Both the position numbers and the translations under genes were made by a program. From contig JAWCQO010000001.1 in NCBI GenBank assembly GCA_038869735.1, positions 106,967 to 170,966 of the forward strand: a stretch of DNA of 64,000 bases. The letters are read 5' to 3'. The notes below the pieces were generated by a model. That model was not told where the DNA came from, searched no databases, and worked only from the letters and a program-made list of their open reading frames with translations. Origin of the DNA: Candidatus Anstonellales archaeon. Its GTDB lineage: Archaea; Micrarchaeota; Micrarchaeia; Anstonellales; CG1-02-47-40. Below are positions 1 to 6,854 of this stretch, piece by piece (the first letter of the stretch is position 1; every line of letters starts with the position of its first letter).

Positions 1-1331
1 GTCTTATCGAGAACTATTTTTTTGATCTTATGCATTAACTCAAGACTCTCTGCGTTTTTGAAAAGTATTCCGTATTCGGCCCCTTTGCCGGTCCCCATCA
101 TCACCGCAGTTGGAGTTGCAAGGCCCATAGCACATGGACAGGCAATTATCAGCGTAGAAACAAAGATTGTAAGTGAGAAGACAAGTTTTTCTTTTGCAAC
201 AAAAAACCAGTATGAAAAGGACACGAGTGAGAGGATAAGGACGGCCCAAACAAAATTTCCTGCAACAATATCAACAAGTTTTTGAATGGGGGCTTTTGAG
301 CCTTGTGCCTCCTCAACTAGTTTTATTATTTGCGCCAACAGCGTATCTGAGCCTACCTTAGTGGCTCTAAATTTAATAAACCCTGTTTTATTTATTGTGC
401 CGCCTATAACAATACTTCCTTTCTTTTTGTGGATGGGCATGCTCTCTCCAGTCACCATGCTTTCATCAATGCTCGAAGAACCATCAATTACGACTCCATC
501 AACAGGAATCTTGCCTCCTGGCTTCACTAGGATTATGTCGCCGGGTATGACACTACTAATGGGGACTTCTATTTCTTTTCCATTTCTAATTATGGTAGCC
601 GTCTTTGGTTGTAAACCTATTAGCCGTTTTATTGCCTCAGAAGTCCTGCCTTTTGCTATGGATTCTAGATATTTACCGACAACTATAAATGAAAGTAGAA
701 GAGCGGCAGTTTCAAAATATACTTCACCTTCAATAAGCCCAATCGTTACTACGGCACTATAAAGATAAGCAGTACCTACTCCGATTGCCACAAGACTTTC
801 CATTCCTGGCATTCGATTTATAAGAGAACGAATTCCTCTTACAAAAAAATCTCTGTTTAGATATAGTACCGGAGTAGAAAATAGAAATTGGAGTATTGCA
901 GAGTTTTCAGATATTAGCGGCGGATATTCTAAAAGGATGATTCCTTTGACCATCTCTGGGAGGCCGAGTATTAGGGTTGGAAGTGAAAGGGTAAAGGAGT
1001 ATATTACCCTTAACCTAAGCTCTGCTATTTCTCGTTCACGCTGAATTTTTTCTTTGTCGCGGGCTTCCGAACCATAAAGAAGGGAGGAGGTACCGCTATC
1101 CTCACTTTTGTGTTGGCTTTCGTCTATTTCAGCCTTGTACCCAAGAAGGTCAATAGTTTTTTTGAAATCGTCAGGACTAGTTTTCTTCTCATCGAATTCA
1201 ACTATTGCATTATTAGTAGCAAAATTTACAACAGCCGCTTTCACGCCATCAATTTTTTTGAGTCTTTTTTCAATGTTTGTGGCGCACGAAGCACAGTGCA
1301 TCCCTAAAATGTAGAATTTTATTTTTTTCAT
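1..1331 (-). CDS. copA: Copper-type P1B ATPase, C-terminal part outside window
   Basis: Heavy-metal (CPx) P-type ATPase that pumps Cu(I) across the membrane using ATP. An N-terminal HMA domain carries GMHCASC (residues 10-16). The actuator loop has TGES near residue 292 and the ion-binding CPC lies near residue 397 in a membrane helix, followed by LATPTA. The reading frame is open to base 1; the window ends at the phosphorylation motif, with Asp442-Lys443 present and the Thr cut, so about half of the usual 700-800 residues is seen. The ATG at 1331 has GGAGGGATT just upstream. It is the last visible gene of a five-gene minus-strand operon whose other members also carry Cys/Met metal-binding motifs, which supports copper (or silver) rather than zinc. 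The CPC motif also favours copper. Confidence 0.95.
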   Translation of the reverse strand, partial: MKKIKFYILGMHCASCATNIEKRLKKIDGVKAAVVNFATNNAIVEFDEKKTSPDDFKKTIDLLGYKAEIDESQHKSEDSGTSSLLYGSEARDKEKIQREREIAELRLRVIYSFTLSLPTLILGLPEMVKGIILLEYPPLISENSAILQFLFSTPVLYLNRDFFVRGIRSLINRMPGMESLVAIGVGTAYLYSAVVTIGLIEGEVYFETAALLLSFIVVGKYLESIAKGRTSEAIKRLIGLQPKTATIIRNGKEIEVPISSVIPGDIILVKPGGKIPVDGVVIDGSSSIDESMVTGESMPIHKKKGSIVIGGTINKTGFIKFRATKVGSDTLLAQIIKLVEEAQGSKAPIQKLVDIVAGNFVWAVLILSLVSFSYWFFVAKEKLVFSLTIFVSTLIIACPCAMGLATPTAVMMGTGKGAEYGILFKNAESLELMHKIKKIVLDK

Positions 1332-1346
1332 CTAATCCCTCCGTCT

Positions 1347-2267
1347 CTATATGTATGTAAGCGGTCCTTTTGGTCCGGCTATCATTATGATGGAAGCAGC
1401 CAGAAAAAGAGATGCAGAAAAGTAGAAGAAGTCAGAAAGCCCTGAGTTATGATGCTCCTTCTTTGCAGCACCCACTTCTCGATACATCATATAACTTAAA
1501 CCAAATATTACAATAACACATAGTGAGAAGAAGATATAAAGAAATGGCAGAAGGTTATCAGAGAAGAGCATAATTGAGGTCATTGCACCCATTGGTCCTG
1601 ACATCATTCCCGCCATTATTCCCTCCATCGCCCCCATAACTCCACAAAAACGCCCTAAATTGACGCCTAACCCTATCCCTATAGTCATCCCAACTAGTGA
1701 ACCTATAAACATACCGTTTGTTGCACCTACGAGAAGGCCGAACATTGAACCGCAAACCATACCCATTGTCATTCCTATCATCATACCATTTGTGCAGGAC
1801 AAACCTTTGCGATAGCATGACATATGGTAATAAGCGAATGCAGTAGAGATTGATGCGAAGATAGCAAGCAGAAGAAAAGGGAGATAGGCTGAATCGAACA
1901 TCCCTCCAAAGTATCCCAAAGCACCTAAAAAGATAAGTGTTAGTAATGAAACGAGAGCATTAATAAGGAGTCTGCGTTCGACTTCTAAAGAAGCATCCCT
2001 ACCATCAACAAGACGCATGCAATAATCTTTTACAAACGCCCAGTTGCCGCGAGTCACAAAAGATTCTTTATTAGTCTCAATAAAGCCTTTTAGCGCAAGA
2101 GCTTCTTTCAATGATGAAAAGTCATTTTCGCTTGAGTAGAAAACAACTATGCCGGAGTCGTAATCTATGCTCTTTAGTTCTGCATTATGGTCCCGTGCAA
2201 TTTTCTCTAAAAGTTTCTCGCAACTGCTGCACGAAAGGCCGGTTAAATGCAAAGTTAAATCAGGCAT
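1347..2267 (-). CDS. HMA domain fused to Met/Gly-rich polytopic membrane protein
   Basis: 306 residues. The N-terminal ~70 residues form an HMA metal-binding domain with LSCSSC (Cys13 and Cys16). From about residue 95 to the end there are some six to seven membrane helices. The middle ones are extraordinarily rich in Met and Gly in GM..G..G spacing, resembling glycine-zipper helices lined with methionines. Methionine and cysteine are Cu(I) ligands, so a copper channel, exporter or membrane storage role is likely; this is inference. It lies between an HMA chaperone gene (5 bases away) and the CPx ATPase (15 bases), clearly in one operon. I do not recognise a named family for the membrane part. 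Confidence 0.8.
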   Translation of the reverse strand: MPDLTLHLTGLSCSSCEKLLEKIARDHNAELKSIDYDSGIVVFYSSENDFSSLKEALALKGFIETNKESFVTRGNWAFVKDYCMRLVDGRDASLEVERRLLINALVSLLTLIFLGALGYFGGMFDSAYLPFLLLAIFASISTAFAYYHMSCYRKGLSCTNGMMIGMTMGMVCGSMFGLLVGATNGMFIGSLVGMTIGIGLGVNLGRFCGVMGAMEGIMAGMMSGPMGAMTSIMLFSDNLLPFLYIFFSLCVIVIFGLSYMMYREVGAAKKEHHNSGLSDFFYFSASLFLAASIIMIAGPKGPLTYI

Positions 2268-2271
2268 AGGA

Positions 2272-2493
2272 TCACTTTTTGAGTAATGGAATTTTAGCTA
2301 CAGTATAGCCTTCTTTTTCTATTGCGACTATTGCTGACTCAATAGCATCTTTACTTTTGGCATCAAATCTTATCTCACCTTTTTTGGAATCTACGCTGAT
2401 GTTTGATATCCCTCCTATTTCTGAGAGAGCGTCTTGAAGAAGAAGTTCGCAAGAGCGGCAGTGAAGCCCAACTACTTTCAAAACTTCAGTCAT
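2272..2493 (-). CDS. copZ: Small HMA-type copper chaperone
   Basis: 73 residues, the length of a free-standing CopZ/Atx1-type metallochaperone. The metal site is GLHCRSC with Cys12 and Cys15, followed by the usual beta-alpha-beta-beta-alpha-beta pattern ending in GYTV. Such proteins deliver Cu(I) to the HMA domain of the cognate ATPase. I chose the ATG at 2493 over one nine codons upstream because GAGGTGAT sits directly before it; this ATG overlaps the stop of the preceding gene as ATGA, implying translational coupling. The genes on both sides also look metal-related. Confidence 0.88.
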   Translation of the reverse strand: MTEVLKVVGLHCRSCELLLQDALSEIGGISNISVDSKKGEIRFDAKSKDAIESAIVAIEKEGYTVAKIPLLKK

Positions 2494-2969
2494 TTTTTCA
2501 TCACCTCGCAGTTGCTGCATTGCCTTTTTAGGAGAAAGTGGATGGAGAGCGCAAGAAAGACTATGCTAATTAATCCTAAGGATAGGTTAAAACCAGAGAT
2601 AAACGCTGCGGCAGAACCCAGGCCTGCCCACATTAGAAGGGGGGGATAACAGAAAGGGCATGATGTTGTAAAGAATGCTAAAGTGCTACCAATAACAGAC
2701 AGTTTTAGTGGAAGAGTATGTTTCTCTTTGTTAGAGTGGTTGTAGAAGAGGAGAGTAGCATTAAGAGAAATGAGAAGAGAAATGCAAAATATTATGAGCA
2801 ATAGCAATGGGTCTGTAAAGGGATTTATCTGCAGTGGTAAAGGAACTATAAAGTTGGAAGTTATTGAGAGTATAATAAAAAATATGAGAAAGAGGAGACT
2901 AAACAAGAGAGTATATTCTCTTTTTGATAGTATGTTCCGTAGGTATAGGATAGAATGTGATGCGCTCAT
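2490..2969 (-). CDS. Membrane protein with CPFC and CSNC thiol motifs
   Basis: 159 residues with about four membrane helices. A CPFC motif (Cys104-Cys107) stands at the start of the third or fourth helix, followed by Pro-Pro and a small-residue stretch; a second pair, CSNC (151-154), is in the C-terminal tail. The layout resembles small mercury/copper-type membrane thiol proteins such as MerT in general form only; I cannot assign a family. The start overlaps the stop of the cupredoxin gene (ATGA) and its own stop overlaps the chaperone start (ATGA), so it is tightly coupled within the copper operon. Metal transfer through the membrane or disulfide exchange are both possible. Confidence 0.75.
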   Translation of the reverse strand: MSASHSILYLRNILSKREYTLLFSLLFLIFFIILSITSNFIVPLPLQINPFTDPLLLLIIFCISLLISLNATLLFYNHSNKEKHTLPLKLSVIGSTLAFFTTSCPFCYPPLLMWAGLGSAAAFISGFNLSLGLISIVFLALSIHFLLKRQCSNCEVMKK

Positions 2970-3685
2970 ACGACCACTAGTTTGCCTCCCCTAAACATTC
3001 TCATGCCGCAATTGTACTCGAAGGTACCTTCTCTGTTTGGAATAAAATCGACTATCTGTTCCTCACCGCTTTTTGAAATTGCACGGACGTTTAAACCATA
3101 TATGACGAGCTGTCTTCCACAACCTGCATTCTTATCGGCTGAGAAATGCAGCCTGACCGGTACTCCCTTTTTTACTTCTATTCTGTCTTTGTCATATCTC
3201 CCTGTCGAAAGCGCCCTAATATAGATATCCTGTACTTCTTTATTACCGGATGTTCCAGTAACATAAGAGGAGGGAGAGGTGTTTGATGAGGGAGAGCGGA
3301 TAGTGTTTAGAGTTGTAAGGGATGCATCAAGAGGACATGCTCCAACATTCCCACTTTCGCATGATGGTTGCGACGAAGATGACAGGATACCGGCAACAAG
3401 ATAAATCAGAAGAAGGATTGCAAGGGACGAAGCTAGTATAAAGGGGAAGGTATTCATTTGTGCATTTATTTGAGCGGTTTTTGCCATTTGATTATTTAGT
3501 TGAGTAGTTGCTTTGTTTTCTGAGGCTTTTTCATTTCTTGTCTCTTGATCGCAGCCACAACCAAAAGAGCTCCTGGGAATCTCGTTTGGTTCTTCTTGTG
3601 GTGTATTGCTTTGGTTTACAATGGGTTCAATATGGACCACCTCTATGTTAAATTTATTAAATTTAATTGCTGTTAGATGTATCAT
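2966..3685 (-). CDS. Membrane-anchored cupredoxin-like protein
   Basis: 239 residues: a cytoplasmic-like N-terminal segment with FGCGC (41-45), one membrane helix (about 80-100), a Ser/Thr-rich linker, then a cupredoxin-type beta-sandwich (150-239). The C-terminal domain has the typical pattern of a Cys in a loop (Cys189) and a final Tyr-Asn-Cys-Gly-Met cluster with Cys226, Met228 and Met230 as probable copper ligands. Cupredoxins bind copper for electron transfer or storage. It is first in the copper operon. A TATA-like AATTTATATTG lies about 15-25 bases upstream, and the regulator gene is divergent 65 bases away, so the two probably share a control region. Confidence 0.82.
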   Translation of the reverse strand: MIHLTAIKFNKFNIEVVHIEPIVNQSNTPQEEPNEIPRSSFGCGCDQETRNEKASENKATTQLNNQMAKTAQINAQMNTFPFILASSLAILLLIYLVAGILSSSSQPSCESGNVGACPLDASLTTLNTIRSPSSNTSPSSYVTGTSGNKEVQDIYIRALSTGRYDKDRIEVKKGVPVRLHFSADKNAGCGRQLVIYGLNVRAISKSGEEQIVDFIPNREGTFEYNCGMRMFRGGKLVVV

Positions 3686-3750
3686 TTGACTGAAACAATA
3701 TAAATTAGATAATGAAACAATGTTTTTAATGTAGGTTGTAGTGTGAAAAT
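3686..3750. promoter_or_regulatory. Divergent promoter region of copper operon and regulator
   Basis: The 65 bases between the two divergent start codons hold an AT-rich TATA-like element on the minus strand (around 3697-3710) for the copper operon and TTTTTAATG (around 3722-3731) on the plus strand for the regulator. The short distance means that a regulator bound here could control both. No clear palindrome was found by eye. Confidence 0.45.
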
Positions 3751-4221
3751 ATGGAAAACATAAATAAAGTAATAGCTGGGATTTTAGTTACGGCATTCTT
3801 TATTTTTCTTATTACGGCGCTTTCCTTTGTTTATGTAGCATCAATCGAAGGTGCGGAGATACCAAGTCTTTTTCAGCCGTTTCTCCAGTATCATGTTGAG
3901 TTCATGATAATTATGGGGCTTGTGGGTTTCGTTGCTGGGATTGTTATTTATAATAATCTTATATCGACCATTCAGAGGCAAAAAAAGACAAATGTTGGGA
4001 TAGTGATGAAGTTCCTTGAAGACAAAGAAAGGGAGATTTTGGAGCTGCTCTTAAAGAGAGACGGGATGACAACACAGAGTGAAATTTCAAGACTCCCTGG
4101 AATGAACAGATTAAAGGCTCACCGCATCGTAAAGAAACTTGAAAAAAGAGGAATAATATACATAGAAAAAAACGGAAAAGTGAATATGGTTCGCCTTATA
4201 GACGAACTGAAAGAAAAATGA
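3751..4221 (+). CDS. Membrane-anchored winged-helix regulator
   Basis: 156 residues: two N-terminal membrane helices (about 6-30 and 50-70) and a cytoplasmic C-terminal winged helix-turn-helix (about 88-150) with the pattern of MarR/archaeal wHTH proteins (EILELLLKRDGMTTQSEISR, then a recognition helix with LKAHRIVKKLEKRG). Membrane-bound wHTH proteins are common in archaea and usually sense membrane or extracytoplasmic signals. Its divergent position against the copper operon suggests that it controls that operon; this is inference. The gene ends 11 bases before the convergent TRAM gene. Confidence 0.8.
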   Translation: MENINKVIAGILVTAFFIFLITALSFVYVASIEGAEIPSLFQPFLQYHVEFMIIMGLVGFVAGIVIYNNLISTIQRQKKTNVGIVMKFLEDKEREILELLLKRDGMTTQSEISRLPGMNRLKAHRIVKKLEKRGIIYIEKNGKVNMVRLIDELKEK

Positions 4222-4231
4222 AAAGAAAAAG

Positions 4232-4477
4232 TTATCCTATGACTTCTCCAATTGCAAAGCTGGAACGAAGCTCCTTTATCTTTATCTTCACATTGTCGCC
4301 TTCCTTCGTATTCGGCACAAAGATTACAAAGCCGTCTTTCTTTGCTATTCCGTCTCCTTTTGCTGCTTTGGCCTCTATAGTGACATCAAGCTCATCGTTT
4401 ACCTTGACGGGTTTGGGGCCAAAATCTCGTATGCCTCGCCTACCAAATCTACTATCTTCTCCCTCTGAACCTTTCAT
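4232..4477 (-). CDS. TRAM-domain RNA-binding protein
   Basis: 81 residues, nearly all one TRAM domain (about residues 20-79): KVNDELDVTIEAKAAKGDGI, then GFVIFVPNT, GDNVKIKI and a final beta strand ending FAIGEVIG. Stand-alone TRAM proteins are typical of archaea and have been proposed as RNA chaperones or transcript regulators. The first ~15 residues are charged and Gly/Arg-rich. The ATG at 4477 is preceded by GGAGGT with a 7-base spacer; a GTG two codons upstream is less likely. It is convergent with the regulator gene. Confidence 0.92.
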   Translation of the reverse strand: MKGSEGEDSRFGRRGIRDFGPKPVKVNDELDVTIEAKAAKGDGIAKKDGFVIFVPNTKEGDNVKIKIKELRSSFAIGEVIG

Positions 4478-4526
4478 CCTCACTACCTCCTTTGTCAGAT
4501 TTTGCGTTGGTTGGTTATGGAAGAGG

Positions 4527-4537
4527 TTATTTAAAAA
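4527..4537 (+). promoter_or_regulatory. TATA box, probably for a leaderless transcript
   Basis: TTATTTAAAA lies about 27 bases before the ATG at 4557, the normal distance from TATA centre to transcription start in archaea. No Shine-Dalgarno precedes that ATG, so the mRNA is probably leaderless. This supports 4557 rather than 4545 or further upstream as the start. Confidence 0.5.
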
Positions 4538-4556
4538 TGATGGTATGAATAAAACT

Positions 4557-6854
4557 ATGAAAGGGAGAAGCTTCGGGTGGATTAGTTCATTTTTAGTTTT
4601 TATTTTTTTAGTCTGTTTTTCTTTTGGCTATGAGCCAACTTCCTTTTCTTTTGTCGTGGGAGGAGTAGTAAATGTAAATTCAACATTTTTTTTAGATATT
4701 GTCGCAAATAACAGCAACTATGTAGGAGGTTGTTCTGATAGAGTGAACGCCAACAGTAGCCGTGTCCTTGTCAATTCAAGTGGAAATTTTATTGCGCTTT
4801 CGGATTATAACATTTCAGAACGCTATAATGCTAGCGGAATTAGCGGGACTGCCCGCCTACAGATTAAGATTTCTGCATTGGGTATTTACAATATAAGCTT
4901 GAATACGACAGGATGTGAAAACGTCTCACCATATACCAGCACAACCATCTCTCTCTATGGAGGCAGATTTTTTGGCTATGTTTGGAATGGGAGTATAGGA
5001 AATCCATTTTTGGGAGCGGAAGTAAAATTATCTGGAAACTATGGAAATGAAACTGCATTTACGGATTCAGATGGATATTACCAGTTTTTTGATGTAGTAC
5101 CCTCTAATGGATATATGATATCAGCAAATGCAAGCGGGTATGAATCAAACCAGAGCTGGAATCTTACTCTAGTTGAAAACGAAAGCAAGAGCATAAATTT
5201 TACACTAAAAAGAATTAGTGGAGAAGATGTGACAAATGGTTCTCTTTTTGGTTTTGTACTAAATTCAAGCAGCGGTTATGGAATAGGCGGTGCAAATCTC
5301 AAAATGGATAACTCGACTCTAAACATAACACTAAAAACCAATACTTCACAGAATGGAAGCTACTCCTTTTTCAATATGATGCCTGGATTATATCTGCTTT
5401 CGGTCACTGCTACAGAATTTGAGGGCCACTCTAGAATTGTGTTAATTGTAGGGGGTTATAATTATCTCAATATAACACTCAACGAAAGCAAAGGTGGAAG
5501 AATTTTTGGTTATGTAAGAAATGTAAGCAACAATGCAAGTGTTCCAGATGCACTAATAAGGATATCAAAAAACAGATATTTAGTAACTAAAAATACAGGT
5601 AGCAACGGGTATTATTATTTTGATAATCTTACTGCCGGCAACTACACCTTGCTTGTAAATGCTACAAAGTTTATATCACGCACGTTATACTTTGAATTAA
5701 AAAATTCTTCAAGCGCTGTAGAGCTTAACATTTCATTATTTACAATTAGTCTTTCAAACTTATCAAACGGAGTTTCATGTGAAAATGATGATCAGTGTGC
5801 AAGCGGAAATTGTTGCAATAGAGTATGTACTGCTCTGGATTGCAATGTAAGCGCAGGGGGAACTTGTAGAGAAAGTGTTGAGTGCGAAGCTGGGCTTTCC
5901 TGCTGTTACGGAACCTGCCAATTGCCTCCGTGTATTCAGCTCAATGTTCCTGAAGGAGGTGCATGTAACAAAACTTATCAGTGCATAAGAGGACTTGTGT
6001 GTTGTGGGGGCTTTTGCAAAAGCGGCGAGTGCGTAGAGGACGTTGAAGTTGAGGTTGAAAAAACAGAAGTAATAGTGCTTGGGTTCGAAAGAATAGGTGT
6101 CAAGAGAAAAGTAATCTCAAATAAGAGCATGCAAAGAAGTGAAGTCTCTCTTAATATTATAAATATAGAAGAAGAAGCGATTTATAATGTAGAGCTTTGG
6201 GAGACCGTCCCGTCAAATGTTGCTGGAGTGGGTATTAGTGAAATAGAGCCAAAGGAGCATTACATACTTAATGGAAGCGGCGGAAGCAAGATCATTATAT
6301 GGAGATTTTCTGTCCTTGAGCCTCAAAAAGAGATAAGTATACGATACAAAATAAACAAATTTGTTGATGATGCAAGCGGCTTTTCTTCTTTTGGGAAGAG
6401 ATATGAAACAGTGACTCCTGAAAAGATTAAGATTGCAAGGCTAATTGCGCCAGCAAGGATAAATGTGGGAAAACAAGTTACACTCGCACTGAAGGACATT
6501 GATGGTACGCCTATCCCTAATGTTGGGATTATAATTTCTGCACCAAACGGACAGAATATGATACTCATCTCAAATGACGATGGAATGGTGAAATATGTAG
6601 CGAGCATAGAAGGCGAGTATACGTATTCGGTTGAAGGATGGCAACTTATAGAATCTGTAAGAAAAACGATGTCTGTAAAGGAATACGTTGAACATATAAA
6701 TATAAGTTCAGGGATAAAGGTTGGTCAGATACAGCTAAACGCAAGCGAGATTTTTTCGTTTGGACTCGCTGGATTAGTGTTAGTTTTTATAGCTGCAGGT
6801 ATTGTTCTTGTTTTGATTATTCTGTTTTATTATATTTATTTGAAAAAAAAGTGA
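4557..6854 (+). CDS. Large surface protein: CarboxypepD-like repeats, Cys-rich module, C-terminal anchor
   Basis: 765 residues. A signal peptide is followed by about 100 residues of beta-rich sequence, then three carboxypeptidase-regulatory-like repeats, each with G.FGYV..., a YYF/SFF strand and YEL/YLLSV.A. (about residues 135-430). A Cys-rich stretch (about 440-530) has three C....C..G..CC...C modules. A further beta domain with an Ig-like segment follows, then one membrane helix and YLKKK at the C terminus, so most of the protein is outside the cell. There are many N-glycosylation sequons (Asn-X-Ser/Thr). The frame is open upstream to 4218, but that stretch is antisense to the TRAM gene. 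Function unknown; adhesion or cell-wall role likely. Confidence 0.82.
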   Translation: MKGRSFGWISSFLVFIFLVCFSFGYEPTSFSFVVGGVVNVNSTFFLDIVANNSNYVGGCSDRVNANSSRVLVNSSGNFIALSDYNISERYNASGISGTARLQIKISALGIYNISLNTTGCENVSPYTSTTISLYGGRFFGYVWNGSIGNPFLGAEVKLSGNYGNETAFTDSDGYYQFFDVVPSNGYMISANASGYESNQSWNLTLVENESKSINFTLKRISGEDVTNGSLFGFVLNSSSGYGIGGANLKMDNSTLNITLKTNTSQNGSYSFFNMMPGLYLLSVTATEFEGHSRIVLIVGGYNYLNITLNESKGGRIFGYVRNVSNNASVPDALIRISKNRYLVTKNTGSNGYYYFDNLTAGNYTLLVNATKFISRTLYFELKNSSSAVELNISLFTISLSNLSNGVSCENDDQCASGNCCNRVCTALDCNVSAGGTCRESVECEAGLSCCYGTCQLPPCIQLNVPEGGACNKTYQCIRGLVCCGGFCKSGECVEDVEVEVEKTEVIVLGFERIGVKRKVISNKSMQRSEVSLNIINIEEEAIYNVELWETVPSNVAGVGISEIEPKEHYILNGSGGSKIIIWRFSVLEPQKEISIRYKINKFVDDASGFSSFGKRYETVTPEKIKIARLIAPARINVGKQVTLALKDIDGTPIPNVGIIISAPNGQNMILISNDDGMVKYVASIEGEYTYSVEGWQLIESVRKTMSVKEYVEHINISSGIKVGQIQLNASEIFSFGLAGLVLVFIAAGIVLVLIILFYYIYLKKK

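Noticed and set aside
4218..4556. N-terminal extension of the surface protein at 4557 by about 110 residues
   Set aside because: It is exactly antisense to the TRAM gene, has no protein-like composition, and a signal peptide starts at 4557.
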